A stretch of DNA of 64,000 nucleotides from Polynucleobacter sp. MWH-HuK1 (GTDB taxonomy: Bacteria > Pseudomonadota > Gammaproteobacteria > Burkholderiales > Burkholderiaceae), in the NCBI RefSeq assembly GCF_018881815.1, contig NZ_JACVPP010000001.1, positions 1,357,097 through 1,421,096 of the forward strand. The letters are read 5' to 3'. The notes under the pieces were generated by a model. The model was not told the DNA's origin and did not search any database. It saw only the letters and a program-made list of their open reading frames with translations. Positions 46,682 through 56,097 of the stretch are shown piece after piece; within the stretch, counting starts at the first letter, position 1, and every line of letters starts with the position of its first letter. Position numbers and translations under genes: made by a program.

Positions 46682-47656
46682 ATGAATAAAAGTAGATTTA
46701 TAAGTAGCGTATTTGCGGTATTAAGTTTCGGTTTTGTAGGATTGGCATCTGCTCAATCATTTCCGGATAGACCGATTACTTTGGTTGTTCCGAATCCACC
46801 CGGTGGTTTGGTTGATACCTCAGCTCGTTTATTGAGTGAGCCATTGACAAGAGTTATTGGTCAAACAGTGGTTGTGGATAACAAGCCAGGTGCCAGCGGA
46901 AATATTGCATATCAATATGTCGCTAATTCAAAGCCCGATGGATACACTTTATTAATTTCTTACTCTGGATATCATGTAGGTAACCCTGCATTATTTGACA
47001 AGCTAGCTTGGGATCCAATTAAAGACTTTTCACCTGTAGCTTTGTTAACTGTCTCAACGAATGTGATTGCTGTGCATCCATCGGTGCCAGTCAATAGCCT
47101 GAAAGAGTTCATTGCATACGCAAAGGCAAATCCAGGTAAATTAAATTATGCATCGCAAGGCAATGGCTCGGTTTCTCATATTGGTACAGAGATCTTTAAG
47201 CAAACAACTGGTGTAGACATGGTGCATGTACCTTACAAGGGATCGGGACCTGCCATTCAAGACGTATTGGCAGGACAAGTTCAAGTATTCATTAGTACAC
47301 CACCTTCTTTGATGCAGCATGTACAAAGCGGAAAATTAAAAGGCTTGGCTGTAACTGGAAAAAATCGTCATCCTGGCATGCCTAATGTACCAACCACTGC
47401 AGAAGCAGGTCTGCCTTCATTTCAGTTAGAGTCTTGGGTTGCCTTGTATGCACCTGCAGGTACACCAGCTCCCGTTATCTCAAAACTGACAAACTCAGTA
47501 AAACAGAGTTTGGCATTACCCGAGGTAAAAGAGCGTTCTGATTCGGCTGGAGTAGAGCTACGTTATCTCAATCCAGCGCAAACGGATGCTTTAGTGAAGA
47601 AAGAAATCCCTTTTTGGAGTAAAGCTATTAAAGCAGCAAACATAACGCTCGACTGA
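46682..47656 (+). CDS. Bug-family (TctC-like) tripartite tricarboxylate solute-binding protein
   Basis: A 324-residue periplasmic binding protein and the second Bug protein of the window. A signal peptide covers about residues 1-24 (ending LASAQ), followed by FPDRPITLVVPNPPGGLVDTSAR; the ligand loop reads PNPPGG rather than the PFAPGG of the copy at 9277, so ligands may differ. YKGSGPAIQDVLAGQ is the second loop. The ATG at 46682 follows GGAGA; a GTG three bases earlier is possible. No TctAB membrane genes are nearby. It is 29 bp after the Old Yellow Enzyme gene. Confidence 0.92.
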   Translation: MNKSRFISSVFAVLSFGFVGLASAQSFPDRPITLVVPNPPGGLVDTSARLLSEPLTRVIGQTVVVDNKPGASGNIAYQYVANSKPDGYTLLISYSGYHVGNPALFDKLAWDPIKDFSPVALLTVSTNVIAVHPSVPVNSLKEFIAYAKANPGKLNYASQGNGSVSHIGTEIFKQTTGVDMVHVPYKGSGPAIQDVLAGQVQVFISTPPSLMQHVQSGKLKGLAVTGKNRHPGMPNVPTTAEAGLPSFQLESWVALYAPAGTPAPVISKLTNSVKQSLALPEVKERSDSAGVELRYLNPAQTDALVKKEIPFWSKAIKAANITLD

Positions 47657-47664
47657 TATTTACT

Positions 47665-48975
47665 CTATGCCTGATCTCTTAAGGTGGGGTCAGGCAAGGC
47701 AAGTGCAAAGGCCCTTGCTGCGCTTAAAAGGAAATGATCTTTGCCTGGCCCAGCTATCAGCTGGACGCCAACAGGTAATCCGCTCGGACCACTGGTTACA
47801 TTGATATTGATACAAGGCAGCCCCAAGAGAGTCCACTCTCGACAAAAGACGGGGTCACCTGTCCCATCTTTTATATCGGGTGCTTCACCCGTAGCGCTAG
47901 GTGCTATCAATAGATCAACCTCATCAATGAATAGGGCGTTGATAGATGATTTTGCATTGCAGGCAAAAATTAAGTCTTTTGTATATTGCTCATAGCTGAT
48001 TGCAGCACCGTCAGTGAGTTGCTTACTTAATATCAAGCTTAATTTCTTTGGATAGTGGGTTCGCTCAAATAGAAAGCTGCGCGACATTTCAGAGAGCATG
48101 ATGCGAGTTTGTACTTGTGTAATGTCATCAAATGATTTGGGCAGTTTTAAATCCGTAACAGTTGATTTAGCAATATGTTCCGCCGCATGACGTGCTACAG
48201 CCATAGCTGTTGCAGTTTCCTTGTTGGCAAGTGACCAGTTTGAAGTTTTGCAAATGGCAATGCGGGGCTTGTTATTTAGAGTCTCAATCTTTGCAAGACG
48301 ATGATCTCCACTCATGGCTGCCACACCTAACCCTACATCCTCTACCGCTCTACCAAAACATCCTAAAGTGTCTAATGAGGGCGAAAGGCTCTTAACGCCC
48401 GCAATACTAACTTTACCCAAGCTGGGTTTAAAACCCACTACGCCACAATAGGATGCTGGGCGAATCATAGAGCCAGCTGTTTGGCTGCCTGTTGCTAGAG
48501 GCACCATAAAGTCGGCAACCGCTGCCGCCGAGCCGCTTGAGGATCCGCCGGGTGTATGCCTTGAATTATGTGGATTTGTTGTTGGACCGCTTTTAAATGA
48601 TGCCAACTCTGTAGTAACAGTTTTACCCAGAATGATGCAGCCGGCCTGTCGCATCAATGCAATTGAAACGGCATCGGCTACTGGATAGTGATTGGCGTAG
48701 ATGGGAGAGCCGTAAGAGGTTGGCAAGTCATAGGTGTCAAAAAGGTCTTTTACGCCTATAGGAAGTCCATGCAAAATACCTTTAAATGCCCCTTTATCCA
48801 GCTCTTTGGCGTGCGATAAGGCATTTTCCTTGCCAAGGCTAGTCCAAGCTTTTACAAGACTCTCCCGTTGCCCTATGCGGTCAAGACAGGAGAGTAGTAA
48901 ATCCGTGGCCTTTATCTCCCTTTTAGAGAGGGCTTTGATAGCTTGGGAGGCACTCAGGCTTTCTAGATCTTTCAT
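47665..48975 (-). CDS. Amidase (amidase signature family)
   Basis: A 436-residue hydrolase of the GatA-like amidase signature family. The Ser-cisSer-Lys triad is recognisable: K76 in GVKDLFDT, the GGSSSGSAAAVADF signature (143-156) and the nucleophile Ser of GSQTAGSMIRP (about 169). There is no gatB or gatC nearby and the protein is shorter than GatA, so it is probably a stand-alone amidase of unknown substrate. The stop is 8 bp from the end of the convergent Bug gene. A good promoter is seen with the -10 box six bases before the ATG. Confidence 0.9.
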   Translation of the reverse strand: MKDLESLSASQAIKALSKREIKATDLLLSCLDRIGQRESLVKAWTSLGKENALSHAKELDKGAFKGILHGLPIGVKDLFDTYDLPTSYGSPIYANHYPVADAVSIALMRQAGCIILGKTVTTELASFKSGPTTNPHNSRHTPGGSSSGSAAAVADFMVPLATGSQTAGSMIRPASYCGVVGFKPSLGKVSIAGVKSLSPSLDTLGCFGRAVEDVGLGVAAMSGDHRLAKIETLNNKPRIAICKTSNWSLANKETATAMAVARHAAEHIAKSTVTDLKLPKSFDDITQVQTRIMLSEMSRSFLFERTHYPKKLSLILSKQLTDGAAISYEQYTKDLIFACNAKSSINALFIDEVDLLIAPSATGEAPDIKDGTGDPVFCREWTLLGLPCININVTSGPSGLPVGVQLIAGPGKDHFLLSAARAFALALPDPTLRDQA

Positions 48976-48981
48976 TGGTTC

Positions 48982-49010
48982 ATTCTACTTATGGTGGCGT
49001 ATGATCGCAA
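48982..49010 (-). promoter_or_regulatory. Promoter of the amidase gene, predicted leaderless
   Basis: On the minus strand TTGCGA (49010-49005), a 17-base spacer and TAGAAT (48987-48982) form a promoter whose -10 box is six bases from the ATG at 48975. No Shine-Dalgarno is present. The region also holds TATGAT (49000-49005) on the plus strand, a possible -10 box for the divergent SprT-like gene, so the two promoters overlap. Confidence 0.6.
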
Positions 49011-49053
49011 TTTAAGCTTTTTTGTCCCAGAAATTCGATAGAAGATCAGTTAG

Positions 49054-49716
49054 ATGAAGCAACATACAGTTCGCGAAGCATGGCTTGAGGATGCTGTAAG
49101 GCATTTGGAGCCGGTATTTTCAAAAGCGGGTTATGCAATCCCTCCTGTAAGAGTTTCCTGTGGCTTTCCAGCCTCCAGCAGCCCCAGAACAACACTCGGT
49201 CAGTGTTGGCCTCGTGAGCGATCTGGCGGTGGTGTTAATGAGATATTTATCTCCCCTAAATTAGATGAGCCGGTACAGCTTTTAGATACCTTGGTGCATG
49301 AGCTTTGCCATGCCGTAGATGACTGTTTTAGTGGTCATGGCGAGGATTTCAAGGGCATTGCTCAGACGGTTGGTCTAGAAGGTCCAGCCCGGATGGCACA
49401 TGCCACAGAAGAGTTAACGGTAAAGCTGATGATGATTAGCCAGGAGCTGGGGCCATATCCACATCAGGCCATTGTTTTTCCGCCTCCTAGGCCAAGTAAT
49501 GCTAGTCGGAGCAAAGCTAAATGCAGTCAATGCGGCTATGAGGTTACCTTGCTTAAAAAATGGGCTAGTTATGGCGCACCAATTTGCCCTAAAGACAATA
49601 TTCGCATGCTAGAAGCAGCTCCAGAGACGATAGAAAACACCACCGATTACGATACCGATTCTGTAGAAAAAGGTAGTAAAAAGGCGCCGGATGAGATCCG
49701 CCGTGCCATTAGCTAG
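49054..49716 (+). CDS. SprT-like zinc metalloprotease family protein
   Basis: A 220-residue protein with the SprT-like fold. The zinc-binding HExxH motif is HELCH (82-86), followed by GHGEDFKGIA as the third-ligand region. A C-terminal zinc-ribbon-like segment has CSQC (about 156-159) and a later CPKD. Eukaryotic relatives (SPRTN) cleave DNA-protein crosslinks, but the bacterial role is unproven. The tail after the ribbon is acidic and polar. Confidence 0.85.
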   Translation: MKQHTVREAWLEDAVRHLEPVFSKAGYAIPPVRVSCGFPASSSPRTTLGQCWPRERSGGGVNEIFISPKLDEPVQLLDTLVHELCHAVDDCFSGHGEDFKGIAQTVGLEGPARMAHATEELTVKLMMISQELGPYPHQAIVFPPPRPSNASRSKAKCSQCGYEVTLLKKWASYGAPICPKDNIRMLEAAPETIENTTDYDTDSVEKGSKKAPDEIRRAIS

Positions 49717-49767
49717 AAATTTGTAAAATTCATATTCACCAAAAAAATATAAAGAGACAAGTTACCT

Positions 49768-50859
49768 ATGAACGCAAAGAAAATTTTTAAAAATCCAAAG
49801 ATTGCTGTTATTCCAGGCGATGGCATTGGTAAAGAAGTTATGCCTGAGGGAGTCCGTGCACTTGAGGCTGCCAATCGCAAATTTAATCTTGGAATGCAGT
49901 TTGATCATTTTGACTTTGCAAGCTGTGATTACTATCTCAAGCACGGCAAAATGATGCCGGATGATTGGTTCGATACCTTAATGAAGTACGACGCAATCTT
50001 TTTTGGCGCAGTAGGAATGCCTGACGTTCTTCCTGACCACGTTTCGTTGTGGGGTAGCTTGATTCAATTCCGTCGTGGCTTTGATCAATACGTCAATTTA
50101 CGTCCAGTACGCTTGTTGCCAGGTGTTCCATGCCCATTAGCCAATCGAAAGCCTGGTGATATCGATTTCTTTGTCGTGCGTGAGAATACTGAAGGCGAAT
50201 ACTCCAGTGTTGGTGGAAAAATGTTCCCCGATACTGATCGTGAGATTGTTATTCAGGAATCTGTGTTCACAAGACAAGGTGTAGATCGTATTTTGCAATA
50301 CGCATTTGATCTGGCACAAAGTCGTCCTAAGAAGCATCTCACTTCAGCCACCAAGTCAAATGGAATTGCCATTACGATGCCTTACTGGGATGAGCGCGTA
50401 GAAGCAATGTCGAAGAAGTTTGCGGATGTTAGGACAGACAAATATCACATCGATATTTTGGCTGCACACTTTGTAATGAATCCAGATCGTTTTGATGTAG
50501 TTGTCGCAAGCAATTTATTTGGCGACATCCTATCCGACTTGGGTCCTGCTTGTACCGGCACAATTGCCGTAGCACCATCAGGAAGTATTAATCCAGAAGG
50601 CAAGTTCCCATCATTATTCGAGCCAGTGCATGGGTCTGCGCCCGACATCTTTGGCAAGATGATTGCCAACCCGATTGGTCAAATTTGGAGCGGGGCAATG
50701 ATGCTTGATCACCTTGGCTATCCAGAGGCTGGCAAAGCTATATTTACAGCGATCGAAAAAGTATTAGCTTCTGGCCCTGGAAATGCACCTTTGACGCCTG
50801 ATCTTGGTGGAACAGCAAAGACTGATGATTTGGGCAAGGCGATTGCAGCAGCAATCTAA
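49768..50859 (+). CDS. Tartrate / D-malate dehydrogenase (beta-decarboxylating family)
   Basis: A 363-residue member of the isocitrate/isopropylmalate dehydrogenase family. The N-terminus IAVIPGDGIGKEVMPEG and FFGAVGMPDVLPDHVSLWG match the TtuC/DmlA subgroup acting on tartrate or D-malate rather than LeuB. FFVVRENTEGEYSS and the ASNLFGDILSDLGP metal-site motif are present, as is PVHGSAPDI. It oxidises and decarboxylates its substrate with NAD. The choice between tartrate and D-malate cannot be made from sequence. Its terminator lies within the 3' end of dnaQ. Confidence 0.9.
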   Translation: MNAKKIFKNPKIAVIPGDGIGKEVMPEGVRALEAANRKFNLGMQFDHFDFASCDYYLKHGKMMPDDWFDTLMKYDAIFFGAVGMPDVLPDHVSLWGSLIQFRRGFDQYVNLRPVRLLPGVPCPLANRKPGDIDFFVVRENTEGEYSSVGGKMFPDTDREIVIQESVFTRQGVDRILQYAFDLAQSRPKKHLTSATKSNGIAITMPYWDERVEAMSKKFADVRTDKYHIDILAAHFVMNPDRFDVVVASNLFGDILSDLGPACTGTIAVAPSGSINPEGKFPSLFEPVHGSAPDIFGKMIANPIGQIWSGAMMLDHLGYPEAGKAIFTAIEKVLASGPGNAPLTPDLGGTAKTDDLGKAIAAAI

Positions 50860-50867
50860 ACAGATGC

Positions 50868-51578
50868 TTAACTTGAGGTGCTTAAAGGACTCCAAACGGA
50901 GTCCTTTTTACTTGCTTTAGCAATTTCAGCAAGAATTTTTTCATGGCTGAGTAGATCATCTTCTGATGCTGAAAGTATTTTTAAGTTGGCGGGCAGGGCT
51001 TTGGTATGACCAGAGGAATCTGCACCTACGGTGTAATCAATGAGATCAATAGACAGATCCTCTTGACCCCTTGTCATTGCCACATAGACTTCGGCCAAAA
51101 GTTGGGCGTCCAGTAAAGCGCCGTGCAAGGTGCGATGCTTGTTGCTAATAGAGAAGCGCTCACATAAAGCATCCAAGGAGTTGCGTTTGCCTGGGAACAT
51201 TTGGCGTGCATCGAGCAAAGTATCGGTAACTTTTGAAGCTAGGTTACGGAACGGAGGGCGTTTTAAGAGGGCGAACTCATTATCTAAAAAACCCAAGTCG
51301 AAAGCTGCGTTATGAATAACAATTTCAGCGCCATCTACAAACTCAATAAGCTGCTCAACAATATTTGCAAAAATTGGTTTGTCAGATAAAAACTCTCTTG
51401 AGAGGCCGTGTACCGCAAAGGCGCCAGCATCAATATCACGCTCTGGATTGATGTAGTAATGAAAAGTTCGATCTGTTAAGCGACGACCAACCATTTCAAC
51501 ACAACCGATTTCAATAATGCGGTCGCCTGTAGCAGGGTTTAAGCCTGTGGTTTCGGTATCGAGAATAACTTGACGCAT
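50868..51578 (-). CDS. dnaQ: DNA polymerase III epsilon subunit (proofreading exonuclease)
   Basis: A 236-residue DEDDh 3'-5' exonuclease of the replicative polymerase. Exo I is LDTETTGLNP (6-15, with D7 and E9), Exo II VIHNAAFDLGFLDNEF (near 100), and Exo III HGALLDAQLLAEVY with the catalytic His and Asp. A C-terminal extension (after about 190) should bind the alpha subunit. The last residues are encoded by DNA that also forms the terminator hairpin of the convergent gene. It follows the RND pump gene with a 1-base overlap, an unusual partner. Confidence 0.95.
   Translation of the reverse strand: MRQVILDTETTGLNPATGDRIIEIGCVEMVGRRLTDRTFHYYINPERDIDAGAFAVHGLSREFLSDKPIFANIVEQLIEFVDGAEIVIHNAAFDLGFLDNEFALLKRPPFRNLASKVTDTLLDARQMFPGKRNSLDALCERFSISNKHRTLHGALLDAQLLAEVYVAMTRGQEDLSIDLIDYTVGADSSGHTKALPANLKILSASEDDLLSHEKILAEIAKASKKDSVWSPLSTSS
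50884..50909 (+). terminator. Terminator of the tartrate/D-malate dehydrogenase gene, inside dnaQ
   Basis: AAAGGACTCC and GGAGTCCTTT form a perfect 10-bp stem with an AAAC loop and are followed by further T residues on the plus strand. The hairpin lies entirely within the last codons of convergent dnaQ. Confidence 0.85.
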
Positions 51579-54500
51579 TAGGTCCCCTCTAGAACTGCAG
51601 GTGGAATATCCATCGGACCATTACCTGCATATTTATCCAGATAAAGATAAATTACCGGAGTAATGATGAGTGTTACAAATTGAGAAAATATCAAGCCTCC
51701 GGCAACACTGATGCCTAAAGGTTGGCGTAACTCTGCACCAGCACCAAGGCCGAGGGCAATTGGCAGTGCACCCATCAAAGCGGCAATTGTGGTCATCATG
51801 ATGGGTCTAAAGCGCAAGATACAAGCCTCTCTAATCGCTTTCTCTGGACTCATGCCTTGATTGCGTTGCGCATCCAAGGCAAAGTCGATCATCAAGATCG
51901 CATTCTTCTTAACAATACCAATAAGTAGCAAGATTCCAATTGAGGCAACAATGGTTAGCTCAAAACCAAAAATACGCAGGGCTAAGATGGCGCCAATAGC
52001 AGCGGAGGGTAGTCCAGCCAAAATGGTGAGCGGGTGTATATAGCTCTCATACAAAACGCCAAGTAGGATATAAATTACACCTAAGGCTGCTAGTAATAAG
52101 ATTACTTGGCCAGATTGGTTATCTTTAAAGACAGCCGCATCGCCGCCATAGCTGGTAATGATAGAAGGTGGCAGATCAACTTCTTTTACAAATCGATCAA
52201 TTGCTTTAGTTGCGTCTCCCAAAAAGACATCTGGTGCCAAGTTAAATGAAATCGTTACAGCAGGAATTTGACCTTGATGATTTACGGCAGTTGGACCAAC
52301 CGTTCTTACAAAGCTAGCCAAGCTAGACAGCGGTATGAGCTTGTCAGTAGCTCTGCCTCGTACATAAACTTTATTCAAGTCTGTTTCAAACTGCCTATCA
52401 TCCTCTGCTGTTTCAAGAATGACATAGTAGGTATTAACTGGCGTGTAAATGGTGGACACCTGGCGCTCGCCAAATGAAGAGTAGAGGGCAGTCCGTATAT
52501 CGGCTATGGATACACCAGCGCTCGCTGCTTTTTCACGGTCAATTTCGATTTTGACGTTAAGACCCTTCAGTTGTGAATCGCTAGTCACATCTCTAAAGAT
52601 CGGATCAGACCGCATCTTTTGCAACAACTTGTCAGCCCATTCATTTACACCCTCAAAGCCAACGCTTTGTAATGTGAATTGGTAACGGCTTTTACTACTT
52701 CTTCCGCCTAGTTGTAGATTCTGCACTGGGCTCATGTAAACCTGGATGCCGGGAATTTCTCTGAACTTGGTTCGAAGACCTTCCATTACCTTGCTCATTT
52801 TTTGACGCTCATCTTTGGGCTTCAAAATGATGAAGAACCGACCGGTATTGCGTCCTGAGCTTTGTCCGCCACCCAAAATAGAAATAGATGTAGCAACGTT
52901 AGGGTCGCTATCAACAATTTTGGCTGCTTGATCTTGCAGGGCAATCATCGTTTTAAAAGAAGTGTCCTCTGAGGCTTCAACCGTAACTCGCAATTGACCG
53001 ATATCTTCTTCGGGGAAGAAGCCTTTAGGGCTATAGATAAAGAGGGCGACTGTAATGACGCAGCTAGCAATCGCACCCCACAATACCTTTTTGCGATTCA
53101 CTAGGGCTAAGTCTAAAAAGTGAACGTATGCCTTTAGTGTCCAATCAAAAAGACGATCAAATTTCTTGGTAATTTCATATTCTTTTGGTTTGTGGTCAGG
53201 CTTTGGCAAGTAGCGGCTGCAAAGCATTGGCACTATTGTTAATGAAACAACGGCAGAAACCAAAATCGCTAGCGTAACGACCACTGCAAATTCTCTGAAC
53301 AGGAGGCCAATTGGACCCGCCATAAAGAAGAGCGGAATGAAGACTGCTACCAAAGACAGGGAAATAGAAACGATAGTAAAACCCACCTCCTTACTTCCCT
53401 TAAGCGCAGCCTTAAGAGGATCCATGCCTTGTTCAACGTAACGCATGATGTTCTCTAGGACAACAATGGCATCGTCAACCACTAATCCAACAGCTAGCGT
53501 AATACCCAATAAAGAGATGTTATCTAGGCTGTAGCCCAAGAAATAGAAGACAAAAAATGCACCAATTAAGGAAATAGGAAGGCTAATTGATGGGATAACA
53601 GTTGCTGAAACATGTTTGAGGAACAGGAATATGACCAGAATCACCAATGCAATAGTGAAAAGCAGGGTTATATTAACGTCATGGATAGACTCAATGATTG
53701 AGAGTGAGCGATCGTTGATTAGTGTCAGCTGAATAGAATCAGGCATCTGCGCTTTAAGCGATGGCAACAAACGTTTAATAGAATCAACCACTTCAACCGT
53801 ATTAGCATTTGGTTGCCTATTAATACCAATTGCAATAGATCTTTCACCTTTTGCTGATGCAAAAGTTTTTACGTCTTCGTAGCTTTCTTGTACATCTGCC
53901 ACATCCTTAAGATAAATTGGATATCCATTGCGCTGCGCAATGATGAGATTGCCAAACTCTTCCGCCTTAACTAATTGAGGATTTGCATAGATGGTAATGA
54001 GTTGTCGTGGGCCGTCTAGGGTACCAACAGGGCTATTAGTGTTGGCTTTATTGATGGCAGCAGCCACTTCATCCATTGTTATATTGCGGTTACCTAGGGC
54101 ATCTGGTTTCACGCTAACGCGAACTGCATATCGCTTGGCGCCATAAACAGAAACCTGAGAAACGCCTGAAATCGTCGATAAATTCGGTGCCATGAGATTC
54201 TCGGCATAGGCATTCATTTCCGAGAGACTAATAGATGGCGAGCTCATACGGACGATTAATACAGGTGTATCTGCAGGATTAATTTTCCGGTAAGAAGGCG
54301 GTACCGTCATTTCAATAGGTAGGCGCCTTTGAGCGCGCAAGAGAGCTGCTTGAACATCTACAGCCGCCTTATCAATATCACGATCATTATTGAATTCAAG
54401 GGTGATGCTGGTTGATCCGAGTGAATTGGTTGAGCTAATGACCTTGATGCCATCGATTGTTGAGAATTCCTTCTCTAGCGGTAAGGCAACTGCGGATGCC

Positions 54501-54676
54501 ATGTTTTCTGGCGCTGCCCCTGGAAGACTGGCAGTGACTGAAATAATTGGGGTATTGAAGCTTGGTAGAGCAGCTACTGGAATTTTGAAATACGCCACGC
54601 TTCCAGCAATGACGGTTGCAATAGATAGCAACACCGTCATGACGGGGCGTCTAATACATAGCTCAGAAAGCGTCAT
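51578..54676 (-). CDS. RND efflux pump, inner-membrane permease
   Basis: A 1032-residue proton-driven RND transporter of the hydrophobe/amphiphile (AcrB/MdtB-MdtC) class. It starts LCIRRPVMTVLLSIATVIAGSVAYFKIPVAALP, has two large periplasmic loops and twelve helices, the proton-relay pair in LAVGLVVDDAIVVLENI (about 395-411), and the C-terminal RFRPIMMTTIAALMGALP and GISVAGGL motifs. It overlaps the adaptor gene by 4 bp and the dnaQ start by 1 bp. Sequence flavour is nearest MdtC-like pumps; substrates are unknown. No outer-membrane channel gene is adjacent. Confidence 0.93.
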   Translation of the reverse strand: MTLSELCIRRPVMTVLLSIATVIAGSVAYFKIPVAALPSFNTPIISVTASLPGAAPENMASAVALPLEKEFSTIDGIKVISSTNSLGSTSITLEFNNDRDIDKAAVDVQAALLRAQRRLPIEMTVPPSYRKINPADTPVLIVRMSSPSISLSEMNAYAENLMAPNLSTISGVSQVSVYGAKRYAVRVSVKPDALGNRNITMDEVAAAINKANTNSPVGTLDGPRQLITIYANPQLVKAEEFGNLIIAQRNGYPIYLKDVADVQESYEDVKTFASAKGERSIAIGINRQPNANTVEVVDSIKRLLPSLKAQMPDSIQLTLINDRSLSIIESIHDVNITLLFTIALVILVIFLFLKHVSATVIPSISLPISLIGAFFVFYFLGYSLDNISLLGITLAVGLVVDDAIVVLENIMRYVEQGMDPLKAALKGSKEVGFTIVSISLSLVAVFIPLFFMAGPIGLLFREFAVVVTLAILVSAVVSLTIVPMLCSRYLPKPDHKPKEYEITKKFDRLFDWTLKAYVHFLDLALVNRKKVLWGAIASCVITVALFIYSPKGFFPEEDIGQLRVTVEASEDTSFKTMIALQDQAAKIVDSDPNVATSISILGGGQSSGRNTGRFFIILKPKDERQKMSKVMEGLRTKFREIPGIQVYMSPVQNLQLGGRSSKSRYQFTLQSVGFEGVNEWADKLLQKMRSDPIFRDVTSDSQLKGLNVKIEIDREKAASAGVSIADIRTALYSSFGERQVSTIYTPVNTYYVILETAEDDRQFETDLNKVYVRGRATDKLIPLSSLASFVRTVGPTAVNHQGQIPAVTISFNLAPDVFLGDATKAIDRFVKEVDLPPSIITSYGGDAAVFKDNQSGQVILLLAALGVIYILLGVLYESYIHPLTILAGLPSAAIGAILALRIFGFELTIVASIGILLLIGIVKKNAILMIDFALDAQRNQGMSPEKAIREACILRFRPIMMTTIAALMGALPIALGLGAGAELRQPLGISVAGGLIFSQFVTLIITPVIYLYLDKYAGNGPMDIPPAVLEGT

Positions 54677-55986
54677 TTTTGCTCTGCAGCAGAATTATTG
54701 TTTGCGGGAGCATCAGGAGCTGGAACTTTGCCAGCTTTAGCCTCGCGCACTTTGCTGCCTGTACGTAAATTTTGCTTGCCCTCAACAACAATACGGTCAC
54801 CAGCTTGAATACCCGTAACAACTGAGGTGCCTTGGTATTCATAAGTGACTTTTACTGGCTTGGCAGTCACTTTGTCATCCTTATCAACCACGTAGATAAG
54901 GCGTCCTGTTGGGCTAATCACAATAGCTTGCGTTGGAACCGCAATTGCGTCTTTTAATGTGCTGGCATTTAGTGAGATGCGAGCAAATTGTCCGGGCAAG
55001 AGCTCCATTTTTTCATTTGGAATCTGTGCCTTAACTCTAACTGCGGCAATCGCTGGATCTACTTGATTATCGATAACCAAAACCTGGCCTTCATAGGCAG
55101 TTTTGCCAGAATTGCCAACAGTTACTTTAACTTTCAAGGGCTCATCAGCCTTTTTGTTTTCCAAAATAACAGGAATATCCTTTTCTGGAATTACAAATTG
55201 AACATTGATGGGATTCAGCTGGGTAATAGTAACCATTGACCCAGTAGTTGTAGTTGCGGAGGCATTGGTTGAGCTAATTACCGCATTGCTAGCCTGCACA
55301 AAGGAGCCTGGAAACACATTAATAATGCCGGCGCGACCGCTAATAGGGGAGCGTATTGAGTCAAATGAGAGCTGCACCTCTGCTGAACGGGCCGCTGCTT
55401 GTGCTGACTTTGCATTTGCAAAAGACGTCTCTAATCCTGCCTTGGAAATAAAGTTCTTCGCCACCAACTCCTTTGCGCGCAAATATTGCTTTTGGGCATC
55501 ATCCGCTAAGGCCTTTAGTTTTTCGTAATTAGCCTTGTCGTTTCGGTCATCTAGACTGAAGAGAAGTTGACCTTCTGTTACATCTTGTCCATCCTTGATG
55601 TGAATTTTAGTAACGGTGTTGGTGACCATTGGGCGAATATCAACAATGCTATTGGAGACAATCGTGCCGGTTGCCTCGATGATCAGTGGTATATCCTTTT
55701 TCTCAACCACAATACTAGTGATTGTTTGTGGGCCACCAGCCTTCTTGCCTGTTGGGAAAAAATAATCATATGTTTTTGAACCCGCATACAGCAGTATCAA
55801 AACAATCAAAATGCGCCACTTGAAACGTTTGATGAACGCCTTGATAGATGTGTAATTTATGCCTTTAAGCTTATCAAACTGAGGAAAATATTTATTCCAA
55901 AGCGCACATAAACGTGACTTGCCCGCATCCTTTAGTTGCACGAGCTTGCCTAACAACTTATCAATAGAGGATTCGATTTTTGACAC
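54673..55986 (-). CDS. RND efflux periplasmic adaptor
   Basis: A 437-residue membrane-fusion protein. The lipoyl/barrel-sandwich parts (VTEGQLLFSLDDR; SFDSIRSPISGRAGI) and the beta-barrel domain are clear, with a coiled coil between about 150 and 210. Unusually, about 55 charged residues precede the single membrane helix (about 57-72), so the N-terminus is cytoplasmic rather than a signal or lipoprotein peptide. The C-terminus is Ala/Pro/Asn-rich. The start is GTG at 55986; a TATAAA box is at 56020-56015. Confidence 0.9.
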   Translation of the reverse strand: MSKIESSIDKLLGKLVQLKDAGKSRLCALWNKYFPQFDKLKGINYTSIKAFIKRFKWRILIVLILLYAGSKTYDYFFPTGKKAGGPQTITSIVVEKKDIPLIIEATGTIVSNSIVDIRPMVTNTVTKIHIKDGQDVTEGQLLFSLDDRNDKANYEKLKALADDAQKQYLRAKELVAKNFISKAGLETSFANAKSAQAAARSAEVQLSFDSIRSPISGRAGIINVFPGSFVQASNAVISSTNASATTTTGSMVTITQLNPINVQFVIPEKDIPVILENKKADEPLKVKVTVGNSGKTAYEGQVLVIDNQVDPAIAAVRVKAQIPNEKMELLPGQFARISLNASTLKDAIAVPTQAIVISPTGRLIYVVDKDDKVTAKPVKVTYEYQGTSVVTGIQAGDRIVVEGKQNLRTGSKVREAKAGKVPAPDAPANNNSAAEQK

Positions 55987-56097
55987 AGACTTCGTTTTTC
56001 TTGGTTTTTTAGGGTTTATACGCTGTTTCTGGGGGCTTTAAAGCAGCTTCATTCTCTCATAAGACGCCCTAAAAGGTGCTTGCCGAACGGCATTGGC

